Of a DNA stretch of 64,000 bases, positions 18,801-27,144 are shown in pieces (positions within the stretch are counted from its first letter, which is position 1; each line of letters opens with the position of its first letter). Source of the stretch: Stenotrophomonas_A sp035629025 (lineage in GTDB: Bacteria > Pseudomonadota > Gammaproteobacteria > Xanthomonadales > Xanthomonadaceae); the NCBI GenBank assembly GCA_035629025.1, contig DASPIU010000023.1, positions 67,297 through 131,296 on the forward strand, given 5' to 3'. A program made the position numbers and the translations under genes. Under the pieces are notes generated by a model. It ran no database searches. It was given only the letters and a program-made list of their open reading frames with translations, and was not told where the DNA came from.

Positions 18801-21800
18801 GGTGCGTAGGCGAAGTAGCCCAGCGCGGTCGCTTCCAGTCCGCTGGCTTCGGCCAGGGTGCCGGTGGCCGAAGCGTAGTCGCCCGAGGCGATCGCACCGG
18901 CGCCCAGCGCGGTCGAGGCTTCGCCGGTCGCCTGCGTGTCGACGAAGAAGCCCAGACCCGGAATCAGATCGACCGGGCCGCCGAGGGCGACGCTGCTGGT
19001 GCCCGCGGCTACGCTCTGGGTGCCGATCGCGGTGCTGTAGTCGCCGACGGCATTGGCCACTGCACCGAAGGCCGAGGACTGCGCGCCGCCCGCATAGGCA
19101 CCCACGCCGACCGCCGAGGCCGCGAAACCGTCGGCATTGGCGCTGGCGCCGAGCGCGGTACCACCGACGCCGGCGCTGGTGGCACCAGTATCGACCGGCA
19201 CGCCGCCGTTGGTGATGAGCGGATCGCCGTTCTCGTCCACGGCCACGCCGCCCACTGCGACCGCCGCCGGGCCCAGGGCCTGTGCGTTGTAGCCGATGGC
19301 GGCGCTGTTCTGCCCGCTGGCCAGTGCGTTGGAGCCGATGGCCGTGGCGTTTTCGGCCAGAGCATTGGCGCCGCTGCCGAGTGCGCTGGTGCCGTTGCCG
19401 ATGGCGTTGCTGGCTTCGCCTGCTGCGAGGGCGTTGTCGCCTTCGGCATAGGCGCCCGCATCGCTGTCGTCGCTGCCGCTGGCCTGGAAGTACTTGCTGG
19501 TGGTTTCGGCAACTTCGGCCACTTCGTCGAGCTGGCCCTTGTTGACGGCATCGTTCTCGTCCACACCATCGGAGACGTTGACGATGCGGCGCGTGGCCGG
19601 CCCGCCGATACCGTTGCCGCTGCCCACGGAGACGGTGTTGTCTTCGTAGGTGCGCGAGCCGGAGCCCAAGGCGACCGAATCGGCGCCGGTTGCGCCGGCG
19701 TTGGCACCGATCGCCACGCCGTTGACCGCACTCTGCCGCACGAAGGTGTTGTAGCCGACTGCAACGCCGTTCTCGCCGATGACGTTGGTCTGGCGGCCGA
19801 TGCCGGTGCTGTTGATCCCGGTCGTACTGCCGTCCACGCCAACGAGGGTGGAGCCAACGGCCTCGGCCGACGCCCCGCTGCCCACGGCTACCGTGTTGTC
19901 CGCCAGCGCAAAGGCGCTTTGGCCAAGCGCGGTGGCGTTGACGCCATCGGCGTAGGAGTTCCAGCCAATTGCCGTGGTGTAGTCGCCCGTCGCCCACGCA
20001 CCTGCACCAAAGGCCGAAGCACCGGTGCCGGTGGCCTGCGCCGGGATGAAGCCGAAGAACGTGGTGCCGCCGACCGCAACGCTTTCGTCGCCGCTGGCGA
20101 TGCTGTATTCGCCGACGGATACCGCGCTGACGCCGGATGCGGTAGAGGCCACACCTACGGCCGTGGTGTAGTCACCGGAAGCCACTGCGCCATAGCCGAG
20201 CGCGGAGCCCAGATAGCCGCTGGCCTCGCTATAACCACCAAGCGCGGTCGCACCGATGTTGCTGGCGCTGCTGCGGAAGCCAGTGGCGGTAGCTTGATTC
20301 TCGGAGGCCACTGCTTCGCTGCCGGTGGCCGTGGTGTAGGTCGAAGTAGCCTGTGCGCCGGCACCGGTGGCGGTAGCGGCGATGTCGGCTGCGGTCGCGC
20401 CATCACCCAAAGCAATGCTGCTTGCGCCGAGTGCCTGGGCGTTGTTGCCGAGCGCCGAAGCATTGGCGCCGCTGGACAGCGCGTTGAAGCCAACCGCCGT
20501 GGCGTTCTCCGCCAGTGCGTTCGCGCCGCTGCCAAGTGCACTGGCACCGTTGCCGATCGCGTTGCTCGCCTCGCCCGCTGCCAGCGCGTTGTCACCTTCG
20601 ACATAGGCGCCGGCATCGCTGTCGTCGCTGCCGCTGGCCTGGAAGTACTTGCTGGTGGTCTCTGCAACTTCGGCCACTGCGTCGAGTTGGCCCTTGTTGA
20701 CGGCATCGTTCTCGTCCACGCCATCGGAGACGTTGACGATGCGGCGCGTGGCCGGGCCACCGATACCGTTGCCGCTGCCCACAGAGACGGTGTTGTCTTC
20801 GTAGGTGCGCGAGCCGGAGCCCAAGGCGACCGAGTCGGCGCCGGTTGCACCGGCGTTGGCACCGATCGCCACGCCGTTGACCGCGCTCTGCCGCACGAAG
20901 GTGTTGTAACCGACGGCCACGCCGTTTTCGCCAATGACGTTGGTCTGGCGGCCAACGCCGGTGCTGTTCACACCGGTGGTGCTGCCGTCCACGCCGACGA
21001 GGGTGGAGCCAACGGCCTCGGCCGACGCCCCGCTGCCCACGGCTACCGTGTTGTCGGCCAGCGCAAAGGCGCTTTGGCCCAGCGCGGTTGCGTTGACGCC
21101 ATCGGCGTAGGAGTTCCAGCCAATTGCCGTGGTGTAGTCGCCAGTAGCCCACGCACCTGCACCGAAGGCCGAAGCACCGGTGCCGGTGGCCTGCGCCGGG
21201 ATGAAGCCGAAGAACGTGGTGCCACCGACCGCAACGCTCTCATCGCCGCTGGCGATGCTGTATTCGCCGACCGATACCGCGCTGACGCCGGATGCGGTGG
21301 AGGCCACGCCGACAGCGGTCGTGTAGTCACCGGAAGCCACTGCGCCATAGCCGAGCGCGGAGCCCAGATAGCCGCTGGCTTCGCTATAGCCGCCCAATGC
21401 GGTCGCACCAATGTTGCTGGCGTTGCTGCGGAAGCCGGTGGCGGTAGCTTGATTCTCGGAGGCCACTGCTTCGCTGCCGGTGGCCGTGGTGTACGTCGAA
21501 GTAGCCTGTGCGCCGGCACCGGTTGCGGTGGCGGCAATGTCGGCTGCGGTCGCACCATCACCCAAAGCAACACTGCTTGCACCCAGCGCTTGGGCGTTGT
21601 TGCCGAGCGCGGCCGCGTTGGTGCCGGTGGACAACGCGTTGAAGCCAACCGCCGTAGCGCTTTCGGCTAGCGCATTGGCGCCGCTGCCGAGCGCGCTCGC
21701 ACCGTTGCCAATGGCGTTGCTCGCCTCGCCTGCTGCGAGCGCATTGTCGCCTTCGACATAGGCGCCAGCATCGCTGTCGTCGCTGCCGCTGGCCTGGAAG

Positions 21801-22528
21801 TACTTGCTGGTGGTCTCTGCGACTTCGGCCACTGCGTCGAGCTGGCCCTTGTTGACGGCATCGTTCTCGTCCACACCATCGGAGACGTTGACGATGCGGC
21901 GCGTGGCCGGCCCGCCGATACCGTTGCCGCTGCCCACAGAGACGGTGTTGTCTTCGTAGGTGCGCGAACCGGAGCCCAAGGCGACCGAGTCGGCGCCGGT
22001 TGCACCGGCGTTGGCACCGATCGCCACGCCGTTCACCGCGCTCTGGCGGACGAAGGTGTTGTAGCCCACGGCTACGCCGTTCTCGCCAATGACGTTCGTC
22101 TGGCGGCCAACGCCGGTGCTGTTGATGCCGGTGGCACTGCCATCCACGCCAAGCACGGCAGCGCCGGTGGCCGTGGCGCTGGCGCCAGTACCCAGTGCAA
22201 GGGAATTGGCGCCGCTGGCGAGCGTGCGCGTGCCGATGGCGACTGCATTGGCGCCGCTGGCGTTGGCACTGCCATCGACCACGCAGCTGTCGAGGATGCT
22301 CCCGCCGAGCACGATGCAGTTCTGGTTGCCACCGATCTCCACCGACTGCGCTGCCAATGGCGGCGCTGCGGCGATCAGGAGCAATGCGCCCATTGCGATC
22401 GCACCACGAGGCGCCAGGCGCGTGCGGCGGTCGACCACCGTACCGGGGCTGTCGCTGGTGGCCAGTTCCGAGGCCACGGTCCACATGCCCAACGACTTGT
22501 TCCAGACCTTGCGATAAATCCTATTCAT
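15827..22528 (-). CDS. Giant YadA-like trimeric autotransporter adhesin, copy B
   Basis: 2233 aa. The start MNRIYRKVWN at 22528 begins an ESPR (extended signal peptide region), the type V leader that slows export; GAGGAG lies about 9 bases upstream. A second ATG two codons earlier (22534) is too close to that site. The signal core ends near residue 61 (PPLAAQ). The passenger is almost entirely 14-residue head repeats broken by neck/connector segments (VNVSDGVDENDAVNKGQL), arranged as four super-repeats of 385, 385, 319 and 385 residues. An Ala/Thr-rich low-complexity stretch lies near 16530-16730. The YadA anchor closes the protein (last ~90 residues, terminal Trp). Two cysteines (71 and 82) sit right after the signal, rare in this class. 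Confidence 0.94.
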   Translation of the reverse strand: MNRIYRKVWNKSLGMWTVASELATSDSPGTVVDRRTRLAPRGAIAMGALLLIAAAPPLAAQSVEIGGNQNCIVLGGSILDSCVVDGSANASGANAVAIGTRTLASGANSLALGTGASATATGAAVLGVDGSATGINSTGVGRQTNVIGENGVAVGYNTFVRQSAVNGVAIGANAGATGADSVALGSGSRTYEDNTVSVGSGNGIGGPATRRIVNVSDGVDENDAVNKGQLDAVAEVAETTSKYFQASGSDDSDAGAYVEGDNALAAGEASNAIGNGASALGSGANALAESATAVGFNALSTGTNAAALGNNAQALGASSVALGDGATAADIAATATGAGAQATSTYTTATGSEAVASENQATATGFRSNASNIGATALGGYSEASGYLGSALGYGAVASGDYTTAVGVASTASGVSAVSVGEYSIASGDESVAVGGTTFFGFIPAQATGTGASAFGAGAWATGDYTTAIGWNSYADGVNATALGQSAFALADNTVAVGSGASAEAVGSTLVGVDGSTTGVNSTGVGRQTNVIGENGVAVGYNTFVRQSAVNGVAIGANAGATGADSVALGSGSRTYEDNTVSVGSGNGIGGPATRRIVNVSDGVDENDAVNKGQLDAVAEVAETTSKYFQASGSDDSDAGAYVEGDNALAAGEASNAIGNGASALGSGANALAENATAVGFNALSSGANASALGNNAQALGASSIALGDGATAADIAATATGAGAQATSTYTTATGSEAVASENQATATGFRSSASNIGATALGGYSEASGYLGSALGYGAVASGDYTTAVGVASTASGVSAVSVGEYSIASGDESVAVGGTTFFGFIPAQATGTGASAFGAGAWATGDYTTAIGWNSYADGVNATALGQSAFALADNTVAVGSGASAEAVGSTLVGVDGSTTGINSTGIGRQTNVIGENGVAVGYNTFVRQSAVNGVAIGANAGATGADSVALGSGSRTYEDNTVSVGSGNGIGGPATRRIVNVSDGVDENDAVNKGQLDEVAEVAETTSKYFQASGSDDSDAGAYAEGDNALAAGEASNAIGNGTSALGSGANALAENATAIGSNALASGQNSAAIGYNAQALGPAAVAVGGVAVDENGDPLITNGGVPVDTGATSAGVGGTALGASANADGFAASAVGVGAYAGGAQSSAFGAVANAVGDYSTAIGTQSVAAGTSSVALGGPVDLIPGLGFFVDTQATGEASTALGAGAIASGDYASATGTLAEASGLEATALGYFAYAPGDYATAVGPESWASGEQSTAVGYYSTALGDNSVALGANSTASRDNTVSVGDVGSERQITNVAAGTEDTDAVNKAQLDEVADTAATTSKYFQASGSADSDAGAYIEGDNALAAGEASNAIGNGASALGSGANALAENATAIGFNALSSGANASALGNNAQALGASSIALGDGAVAADIDATATGAGAQATSTYTTATGSEAIASENQATATGFRSSASNIGATALGGYSEASGYLGSALGYGAVASGDYTTAVGVASTASGVSAVSVGEYSIASGDESVAVGGTTFFGFIPAQATGTGAAAFGAGAWATADYATAIGWNAYADGVNATALGQSAYALADNTVAVGSGAAAEAVGSTVVGADGSTTGINSTGVGRQADVVGENGVAVGYNSFVRESAVDGVAIGANAGVTGANSVALGGGSRADADNVVSVGNGTGEGGPATRRIVNVSDAVDGSDAVNKSQLDAVAAGADAATAAFQANGDGVATASGVDSTAVGSGARASGARSAAYGAGSTASGTGGSAVGVNSLATGTNSTAVGRQTTTIGENGVALGYNSFVQQSGKNGVALGANAGASGADSVAIGSGSRTNEANVVSFGSGNGVGGPATRKLTNVGAGSLASGSYDAINGGQLFQALSNSISFLGGGAALGAQGVYVAPTYVIQGASYHTVGDALSALDGKVSELDARTAGTAPASSGARTMRSAASVQTLDATAAEEVATTQAAATASTASVEGTPTAATATATTAAATPTALGNAARANDVTGTAIGGNAYAHGPNDTAIGSNTRVDADGSTAIGANAHVAAVATNAVAVGEGASVAAASATAVGQGASATAQGSVALGQGSVADRANTVSVGSAGAERQIANVAAGTQDTDAVNKAQLDTGLTRANAYTDQRYSAMADSFEAYQGEVDDRFRRQDKRIDQQGAMNAAMLNMATSAAGIRTPNRVGVGVGFQSGESALSIGYQRAISDRATVTVGGAFSSDDSSVGVGAGFGW
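17375..21796 (-). repeat. Four tandem head super-repeats within the large adhesin gene
   Basis: The marker encoding SKYFQASG recurs at 21796, 20641, 19486 and 18529, and an equivalent AAFQANG at 17374. This gives unit lengths of exactly 1155, 1155, 957 and 1155 bp. Units one and two are nearly identical at the protein level (a handful of substitutions); unit four shares most of its sequence; unit three keeps the ends but has a different middle. All lengths are multiples of three, so loss or gain of a unit keeps the frame. Confidence 0.93.
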
Positions 22529-22683
22529 CGACATCCGCTCCTCGAATGGACTGGGTTTTCTGATTGGAAAGACCAACAGCGAAAACGGCCCCATCGCACG
22601 GCTATCCAGCCGCCCGATCCCCCTGAGGTTTTGTTCCCAGGCCCCGCGAAGCGGACAGCGAAACGGCTCACGCCGACCGCTTG

Positions 22684-22701
22684 GTCGCGATGCATCGCGA
22701 C
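22684..22701. promoter_or_regulatory. Perfect 18-bp palindrome upstream of the large adhesin
   Basis: GTCGCGATGCATCGCGAC is its own reverse complement. It sits about 155 bp before the adhesin start and just downstream of the possible -35 repeats, a suitable place for a dimeric regulator. The regulator is unknown. Confidence 0.4.
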
Positions 22702-22890
22702 GAACTGAGGAATGCGTCAAGTGTTAACAGCGACGAAATCGAGCGTCAAGTTTTTGACTTTTCCAATTGCAATTTGCTGAGAACGTCACGTAACCAGAGC
22801 AATTCGTTAAGTCCAGATGAAGTAGCTGGAAAAACATGGTGATACGCGCGCCAACGCGATGACGCGACGAGCCGCCTTCACGCATGGCAA

Positions 22891-22923
22891 ACAAAAAAAA
22901 CCGCCGGCGCGAGCGCCGACGGC
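22891..22923 (-). terminator. Rho-independent terminator of purL
   Basis: On the minus strand a GC-rich stem (CCGTCGGCGC / GCGCCGGCGG, 22901-22922, one mismatch) is followed by eight T residues. It lies about 37 bp past the purL stop. Confidence 0.85.
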
Positions 22924-22959
22924 TTATCAATGAACAAGTTTAAAAAAATGTTTTGCGCG

Positions 22960-25900
22960 TCAGCCGCACCATACTCGTGCGTTGCGGAAGATTCGCAGCC
23001 ATGCAGAATCCGCCTGCCATTCACGCGGATGCCAGCTCAGGTTGACCGCGCGCGGCGTGCGCTCCGGATGCGGCATCACGATGGTGGCGCGGCCATCCTC
23101 GCTGGTCAGGCCGGTGATGCCATCGGGCGAGCCGTTCGGATTGAGCGGATAGGCCGAAGCCACGTTGCCATCGCCATCGACATAGCGCAGCGCGACACGC
23201 GCCGCGGCCTGGTCCACCGCACTGGCAAATTCGGCGCGGCCTTCGCCATGCGCCACCGCCACCGGAATGCGCGAACCGGCCATGCCACGCAGCAGGATCG
23301 ATGGCGACTCCACCACCTCCAGCAATGCGGTGCGGCCTTCAAACTGTTCGCTGCGGTTGCGCAGGAAGCGCGGCCAATGCTCGGCACCGGGGATGATGTC
23401 CTTGAGCTGGCTGAGCATCTGGCAGCCATTGCAGACACCGAGGGAGAAGGTGTCCTGGCGGGCAAAGAATTCGGCAAAGGCATCGCGCAGGGCCGAGCGC
23501 TCAAGGATCGAGGTGGCCCAGCCGCGGCCGGCACCAAGCACGTCGCCATAGCTGAAGCCGCCACAGGCGGCCAGGCCGGCGAAGTCACGCAACTGCATGC
23601 GCCCGGCGATCAGGTCGCTCATGTGCACGTCGTAAGCGTCGAAGCCGGCACGCTCGAAGGCATTGGCCATTTCGATCTGACCGTTGACGCCCTGCTCGCG
23701 CAGGATCGCGACCTTCGGCCGGGCGCCGGTGGCGATGAACGGCGCGGCCACGTCCTCGGCCGGATCGAACACCAGCCTGGGCTTCAGGCCGGGGGCGTTG
23801 AAGTCACGCGCAACGGCGCGCTCCTCGTCGGCGCACTCCGGGTTGTCGCGCAGCTTCTGCATCGCATGGGTCACCGACCACCATGCGTCGAACAATTCCT
23901 CCCAGCGCCACTGCACCAGGGTCTTGCCTTCGTGCGACACGCGCACCTTCGGTGTGCTGGTCGGGCGGGCAATGCGCTGCGCGCATTCGGTCAGGGCATG
24001 ACGCTCGACCAGATCGGCAAACGCAGCGCGGTCTTCACTGGCGACCTGCACGACGGCGCCGAGTTCCTCGTTGAACAGGCTGCGGAACGGATCATCGCCC
24101 CAGGCATCGAGGTTGATCTCCAGGCCCTGGCGCGAGGCAAAGGCCATTTCGCACAGCGCGGCAAACGCGCCGCCGTCGCTGCGGTCGTGGTAGGCGAGCA
24201 GCAGGCCGGCCTCGCGCGCGTCGGCGATCAGTTCAAAAAACGCGCGCAGGCGCTGCGGCTCGTCCAGATCGGGCACCTCGCCAGCAAACGCCGGCAGCGC
24301 TTCATCGCCCGCCTGCACTTGCGCCAGCACCGAGCCACCCAGGCGCTGCTTGCCACCGCCCAGACCGATCAGCCACAGCTCGCTGTCTTCCTCACGGGCA
24401 AGCAGGGGGGTCAGCTGCGGGCGCACGTCGGCGACCGGGGCGAAGGCGGTGATGATCAGCGACACCGGCGACACCGACTTGTGAGCCACGCCATCGGCGT
24501 GCCACTGCGCCTGCATCGACAACGAGTCCTTGCCCACCGGAATGCTCAGGTCCAGCTGCGGGCACAGCTCCATGCCCACCGCGCGGACCGCGTCGTACAG
24601 CAGCGCGTCCTCGCCAGGATGATTGGCCGCGGCCATCCAGTTGGCCGAGAGCTTGATCGTGTCCAGCCTGGACACCGGCGCGGCGCACAGGTTGGTGATC
24701 GCTTCGCCCACGGCCATGCGCGCGGCGGCGGCCGAGTCGAGCAGGGCCAGCGGCGTGCGTTCGCCCACGGACATCGCTTCGCCGGCGTAGCCTTCAAAAC
24801 CCGCCAGGGTGATGGCGCAGTCGGCCAGCGGCAGCTGCCAGGGGCCGATCATCTGCTCGCGCGCAGTCAGGCCACCGACGCTGCGATCGCCAATGGTGAC
24901 CAGGAAGTTTTTTGCCGCCACGGTCGGATGCGCGAGCACGCGCAGGCCAGCCTCGTGCAGGTCGAGCGCGGCAGTGGACAGCGCCGGCCAGCGAGGCGCC
25001 GGCGGATGCACGGTGTCGCGGTGCATCTTCGGCGGCTTGCCGAACAGCACGTCCATCGGCAGGTCGATCGGTGCATCGGCCGGGATATTTCCCGGCGTGG
25101 CGCCATAGGCCACGACCAAGCGCTCTTCGGCGGTCGCCACGCCCACGGCCGCGAACGGGCAGCGCTCGCGTTCGCAGATCGCGGCGAACTCGGCCAGGCG
25201 CGCCTGCGGCACGCCGAGCACGTAGCGCTCCTGCGATTCGTTGCACCACAGCTGCATCGGTGACAGCGACGGGTCGTCGCTGGGCACCTTGTCCAGGTCG
25301 ATCACGCCGCCAACGCCGGAGTCGTGCAGCAGTTCGGGAATGGCGTTGGACAGGCCGCCGGCACCGACGTCGTGGAACCAGCGGATCGGGTTGTCCATGC
25401 CGAGCGCGACGCAGCGGTCGATCACTTCCTGGCAGCGCCGCTCCATCTCCGGGTTGTCGCGCTGCACGCTGGCAAAATCCAGTTCCTCGGCGCTGTCGCC
25501 GGAGGCCACCGAACTGGCGGCGCCGCCGCCCAGGCCGATCAGCATGGCCGGGCCGCCGAGCACGATGACCGCATCGCCCGGTTGCAGGCGCAGCTTTTCC
25601 ACCTGCACCTGGTCGATCGCACCGAGGCCGCCGGCGAGCATGATCGGCTTGTCGTAGGCGCGGCTCAGGCCTTCGCCTTCGGCGAGCTCGAAGCTGCGGA
25701 AATAGCCAAGCAGGTTCGGACGACCGAACTCGTTGTTGAAGGCGGCACCGCCGAGCGGGCCATCGAGCATGATTTCCAGCGCCGGCGCCATGCGCGGGTT
25801 CAGCGCGCGCGGCGCCTCCCACGGTTGCGGCAGGGTCGGGATGCGCAGGTGCGAGACCGTGAAGCCAGTGAGGCCGGCCTTGGGCTTGCCACCTCGGCCG

Positions 25901-26844
25901 GTGGCGCCTTCGTCGCGGATTTCGCCACCGGCGCCGGTGGAGGCGCCGGGGAACGGCGCGATGGCGGTCGGGTGGTTGTGGGTTTCGACCTTGATCTGGA
26001 ACGCACTCGGCGTCACCGCTTCGCTGCGGTAGCGGCCGGTGGCCGGGTCCGGGCGATAGCGGGCGGCAGGCTCGCCTGCGATGACGGCGGCGTTGTCGCT
26101 GTACGCGCTGAGGGTGTGCTGCGGCGTCTGCTGGTGGGTGTGCTTGATCATGCGGAACAGGGAGCGGTCCTGTTCCTTGCCGTCGATGGTCCAGCTGGCG
26201 TTGAAGATCTTGTGCCGGCAGTGTTCGGAGTTGGCCTGGGCGAACATCATCAGTTCGACATCGGCGGGATCGCGGCCGAGCTCGGCGTAACGTTCGCGCA
26301 GGTAGTCGATTTCATCCGCTGCCAGGGCCAGGCCGAGGCGCGCGTTGGCGGCTTCCAGCCCTGCCAGGGGAATGCGTTCGACGCCACCGCGTGCCGGGGC
26401 GGTAAACAGGGCCTGGGCGGCTTGCGCCGAATCCAGCAGGGACTGGGTCATCGGGTCGTGCAGGAGCTTGGCGACCGCGGCCTGGGTGGCGGAATCCTGC
26501 GGCCAGCCACTCAGGTCGATGCGGGTGCCGCGTTCGACACGGGCGATGGCCTGGCCGGCGCCACGCACCAGCTCGGTGGCCTTGCTGGACCAGGGCGAAA
26601 GGGTGCCAAGGCGGGGCACGACGAAGCGCGAGGCGCTGCCCTGCTCTGCCGGCACAGGCTCGATCCCGGCTTGCAGGATGCGGCGCAGGGTGTCGAGGTC
26701 GGGGGCGTTGCCGGGCTCGGTCTGGAGGAAGTAGACATGCCAGGCGCCAGTGATGCGCAGCGCGGGAGCAACGGTTTGCAGGCGGGATTGCAGCCGAGCT
26801 TGACGGAACGGCGACAGGGCGGGCGCGCCCTCGAGGACGATCAT
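22960..26844 (-). CDS. purL: Phosphoribosylformylglycinamidine synthase (FGAM synthase)
   Basis: 1294 aa, the large single-chain gammaproteobacterial form. It catalyses the fourth step of purine synthesis, FGAR + Gln + ATP to FGAM. The N-terminal domain is followed by a linker and two AIRS-like halves; motifs include VETHNHPTAIAPFPGASTG and IRDEGATGRGGKPKAGLTGF. The C-terminal glutaminase has nucleophile Cys in LGVCNGCQML and the His/Glu pair in MPHPERTPRAVN. The ATG at 26844 is the first in frame and the length fits the family. It is monocistronic between its own -10-like site and terminator. Confidence 0.98.
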   Translation of the reverse strand: MIVLEGAPALSPFRQARLQSRLQTVAPALRITGAWHVYFLQTEPGNAPDLDTLRRILQAGIEPVPAEQGSASRFVVPRLGTLSPWSSKATELVRGAGQAIARVERGTRIDLSGWPQDSATQAAVAKLLHDPMTQSLLDSAQAAQALFTAPARGGVERIPLAGLEAANARLGLALAADEIDYLRERYAELGRDPADVELMMFAQANSEHCRHKIFNASWTIDGKEQDRSLFRMIKHTHQQTPQHTLSAYSDNAAVIAGEPAARYRPDPATGRYRSEAVTPSAFQIKVETHNHPTAIAPFPGASTGAGGEIRDEGATGRGGKPKAGLTGFTVSHLRIPTLPQPWEAPRALNPRMAPALEIMLDGPLGGAAFNNEFGRPNLLGYFRSFELAEGEGLSRAYDKPIMLAGGLGAIDQVQVEKLRLQPGDAVIVLGGPAMLIGLGGGAASSVASGDSAEELDFASVQRDNPEMERRCQEVIDRCVALGMDNPIRWFHDVGAGGLSNAIPELLHDSGVGGVIDLDKVPSDDPSLSPMQLWCNESQERYVLGVPQARLAEFAAICERERCPFAAVGVATAEERLVVAYGATPGNIPADAPIDLPMDVLFGKPPKMHRDTVHPPAPRWPALSTAALDLHEAGLRVLAHPTVAAKNFLVTIGDRSVGGLTAREQMIGPWQLPLADCAITLAGFEGYAGEAMSVGERTPLALLDSAAAARMAVGEAITNLCAAPVSRLDTIKLSANWMAAANHPGEDALLYDAVRAVGMELCPQLDLSIPVGKDSLSMQAQWHADGVAHKSVSPVSLIITAFAPVADVRPQLTPLLAREEDSELWLIGLGGGKQRLGGSVLAQVQAGDEALPAFAGEVPDLDEPQRLRAFFELIADAREAGLLLAYHDRSDGGAFAALCEMAFASRQGLEINLDAWGDDPFRSLFNEELGAVVQVASEDRAAFADLVERHALTECAQRIARPTSTPKVRVSHEGKTLVQWRWEELFDAWWSVTHAMQKLRDNPECADEERAVARDFNAPGLKPRLVFDPAEDVAAPFIATGARPKVAILREQGVNGQIEMANAFERAGFDAYDVHMSDLIAGRMQLRDFAGLAACGGFSYGDVLGAGRGWATSILERSALRDAFAEFFARQDTFSLGVCNGCQMLSQLKDIIPGAEHWPRFLRNRSEQFEGRTALLEVVESPSILLRGMAGSRIPVAVAHGEGRAEFASAVDQAAARVALRYVDGDGNVASAYPLNPNGSPDGITGLTSEDGRATIVMPHPERTPRAVNLSWHPREWQADSAWLRIFRNARVWCG

Positions 26845-26876
26845 CCGGGGGACCGTGAGCGGAAACGGGGGCCGAT

Positions 26877-26882
26877 ATTGTA
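26877..26882 (-). promoter_or_regulatory. Putative -10 hexamer of purL
   Basis: TACAAT on the minus strand, 33-38 bases before the purL ATG. The -35 region (around GGTAAC) is poor. No PurR operator was recognised. Confidence 0.4.
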
Positions 26883-27030
26883 CCTGCCTGGGGTCGGGGT
26901 TACCGAAAGCCCGGGGTTGGCGTTGGTGCGGGTTTCCTGCCTTGCGATGTGGATCGGCTCGCGTGGGTCGGCGCGCGGCAGCCGGAGGCAGGCCTGTTCA
27001 GGACACGCCGTGAACCCATCCATGGGGGCT

Positions 27031-27056
27031 CGTAGGCAACATCCATGTTGCCTACG
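27031..27056. repeat. Perfect inverted repeat, possible mobile palindromic element
   Basis: CGTAGGCAACAT, two bases, then ATGTTGCCTACG: a 12-bp perfect stem with a 2-base spacer. It resembles short dispersed palindromes reported in Stenotrophomonas and relatives. No T-tract follows. Confidence 0.5.
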
Positions 27057-27144
27057 GTCCTGGCCAGGCCTGCCCCCAACTGCCCGACAGATGGCTGCGG
27101 CGGATGGGAAGGCGTGGCCGGACGGTCACTCTAGCGGGGCTGGC

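Larger units (their letters stand above)
22529..22959. other. Intergenic region upstream of the large adhesin and downstream of purL
   Basis: 431 bp without a credible gene. The part at 22720-22900 is markedly more AT-rich than its surroundings. On the minus strand it carries two CTTGACGC direct repeats about 30 bp apart, near 22720-22755; either could supply a -35 for the adhesin, but no convincing -10 is seen. It also contains the 18-bp palindrome at 22684-22701 and the purL terminator at 22891-22923. Confidence 0.6.
26845..27144. other. Intergenic region between dsbC and purL
   Basis: 300 bp without a gene. It holds the purL leader and promoter-like hexamer (26877-26882) and a 26-bp perfect hairpin at 27031-27056. 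The remainder shows no recognisable signal. Confidence 0.6.

Noticed and set aside
15512..21670. A 2052-codon open frame on the plus strand opposite the large adhesin
   Set aside because: It is the antisense reading of GC-rich 14-residue repeats, has no signal, no ribosome-binding site and no family resemblance; the minus-strand adhesin explains the sequence fully.
17375..21796. Regularly spaced repeats that could be mistaken for a CRISPR array
   Set aside because: Units are 1155 bp or 42-bp coding repeats in a single open frame that encode YadA-type head motifs; no short repeat-spacer pattern and no cas genes.
22930..25263. A 777-codon plus-strand frame opposite purL
   Set aside because: Antisense shadow; purL on the minus strand is unambiguous from motifs and length.
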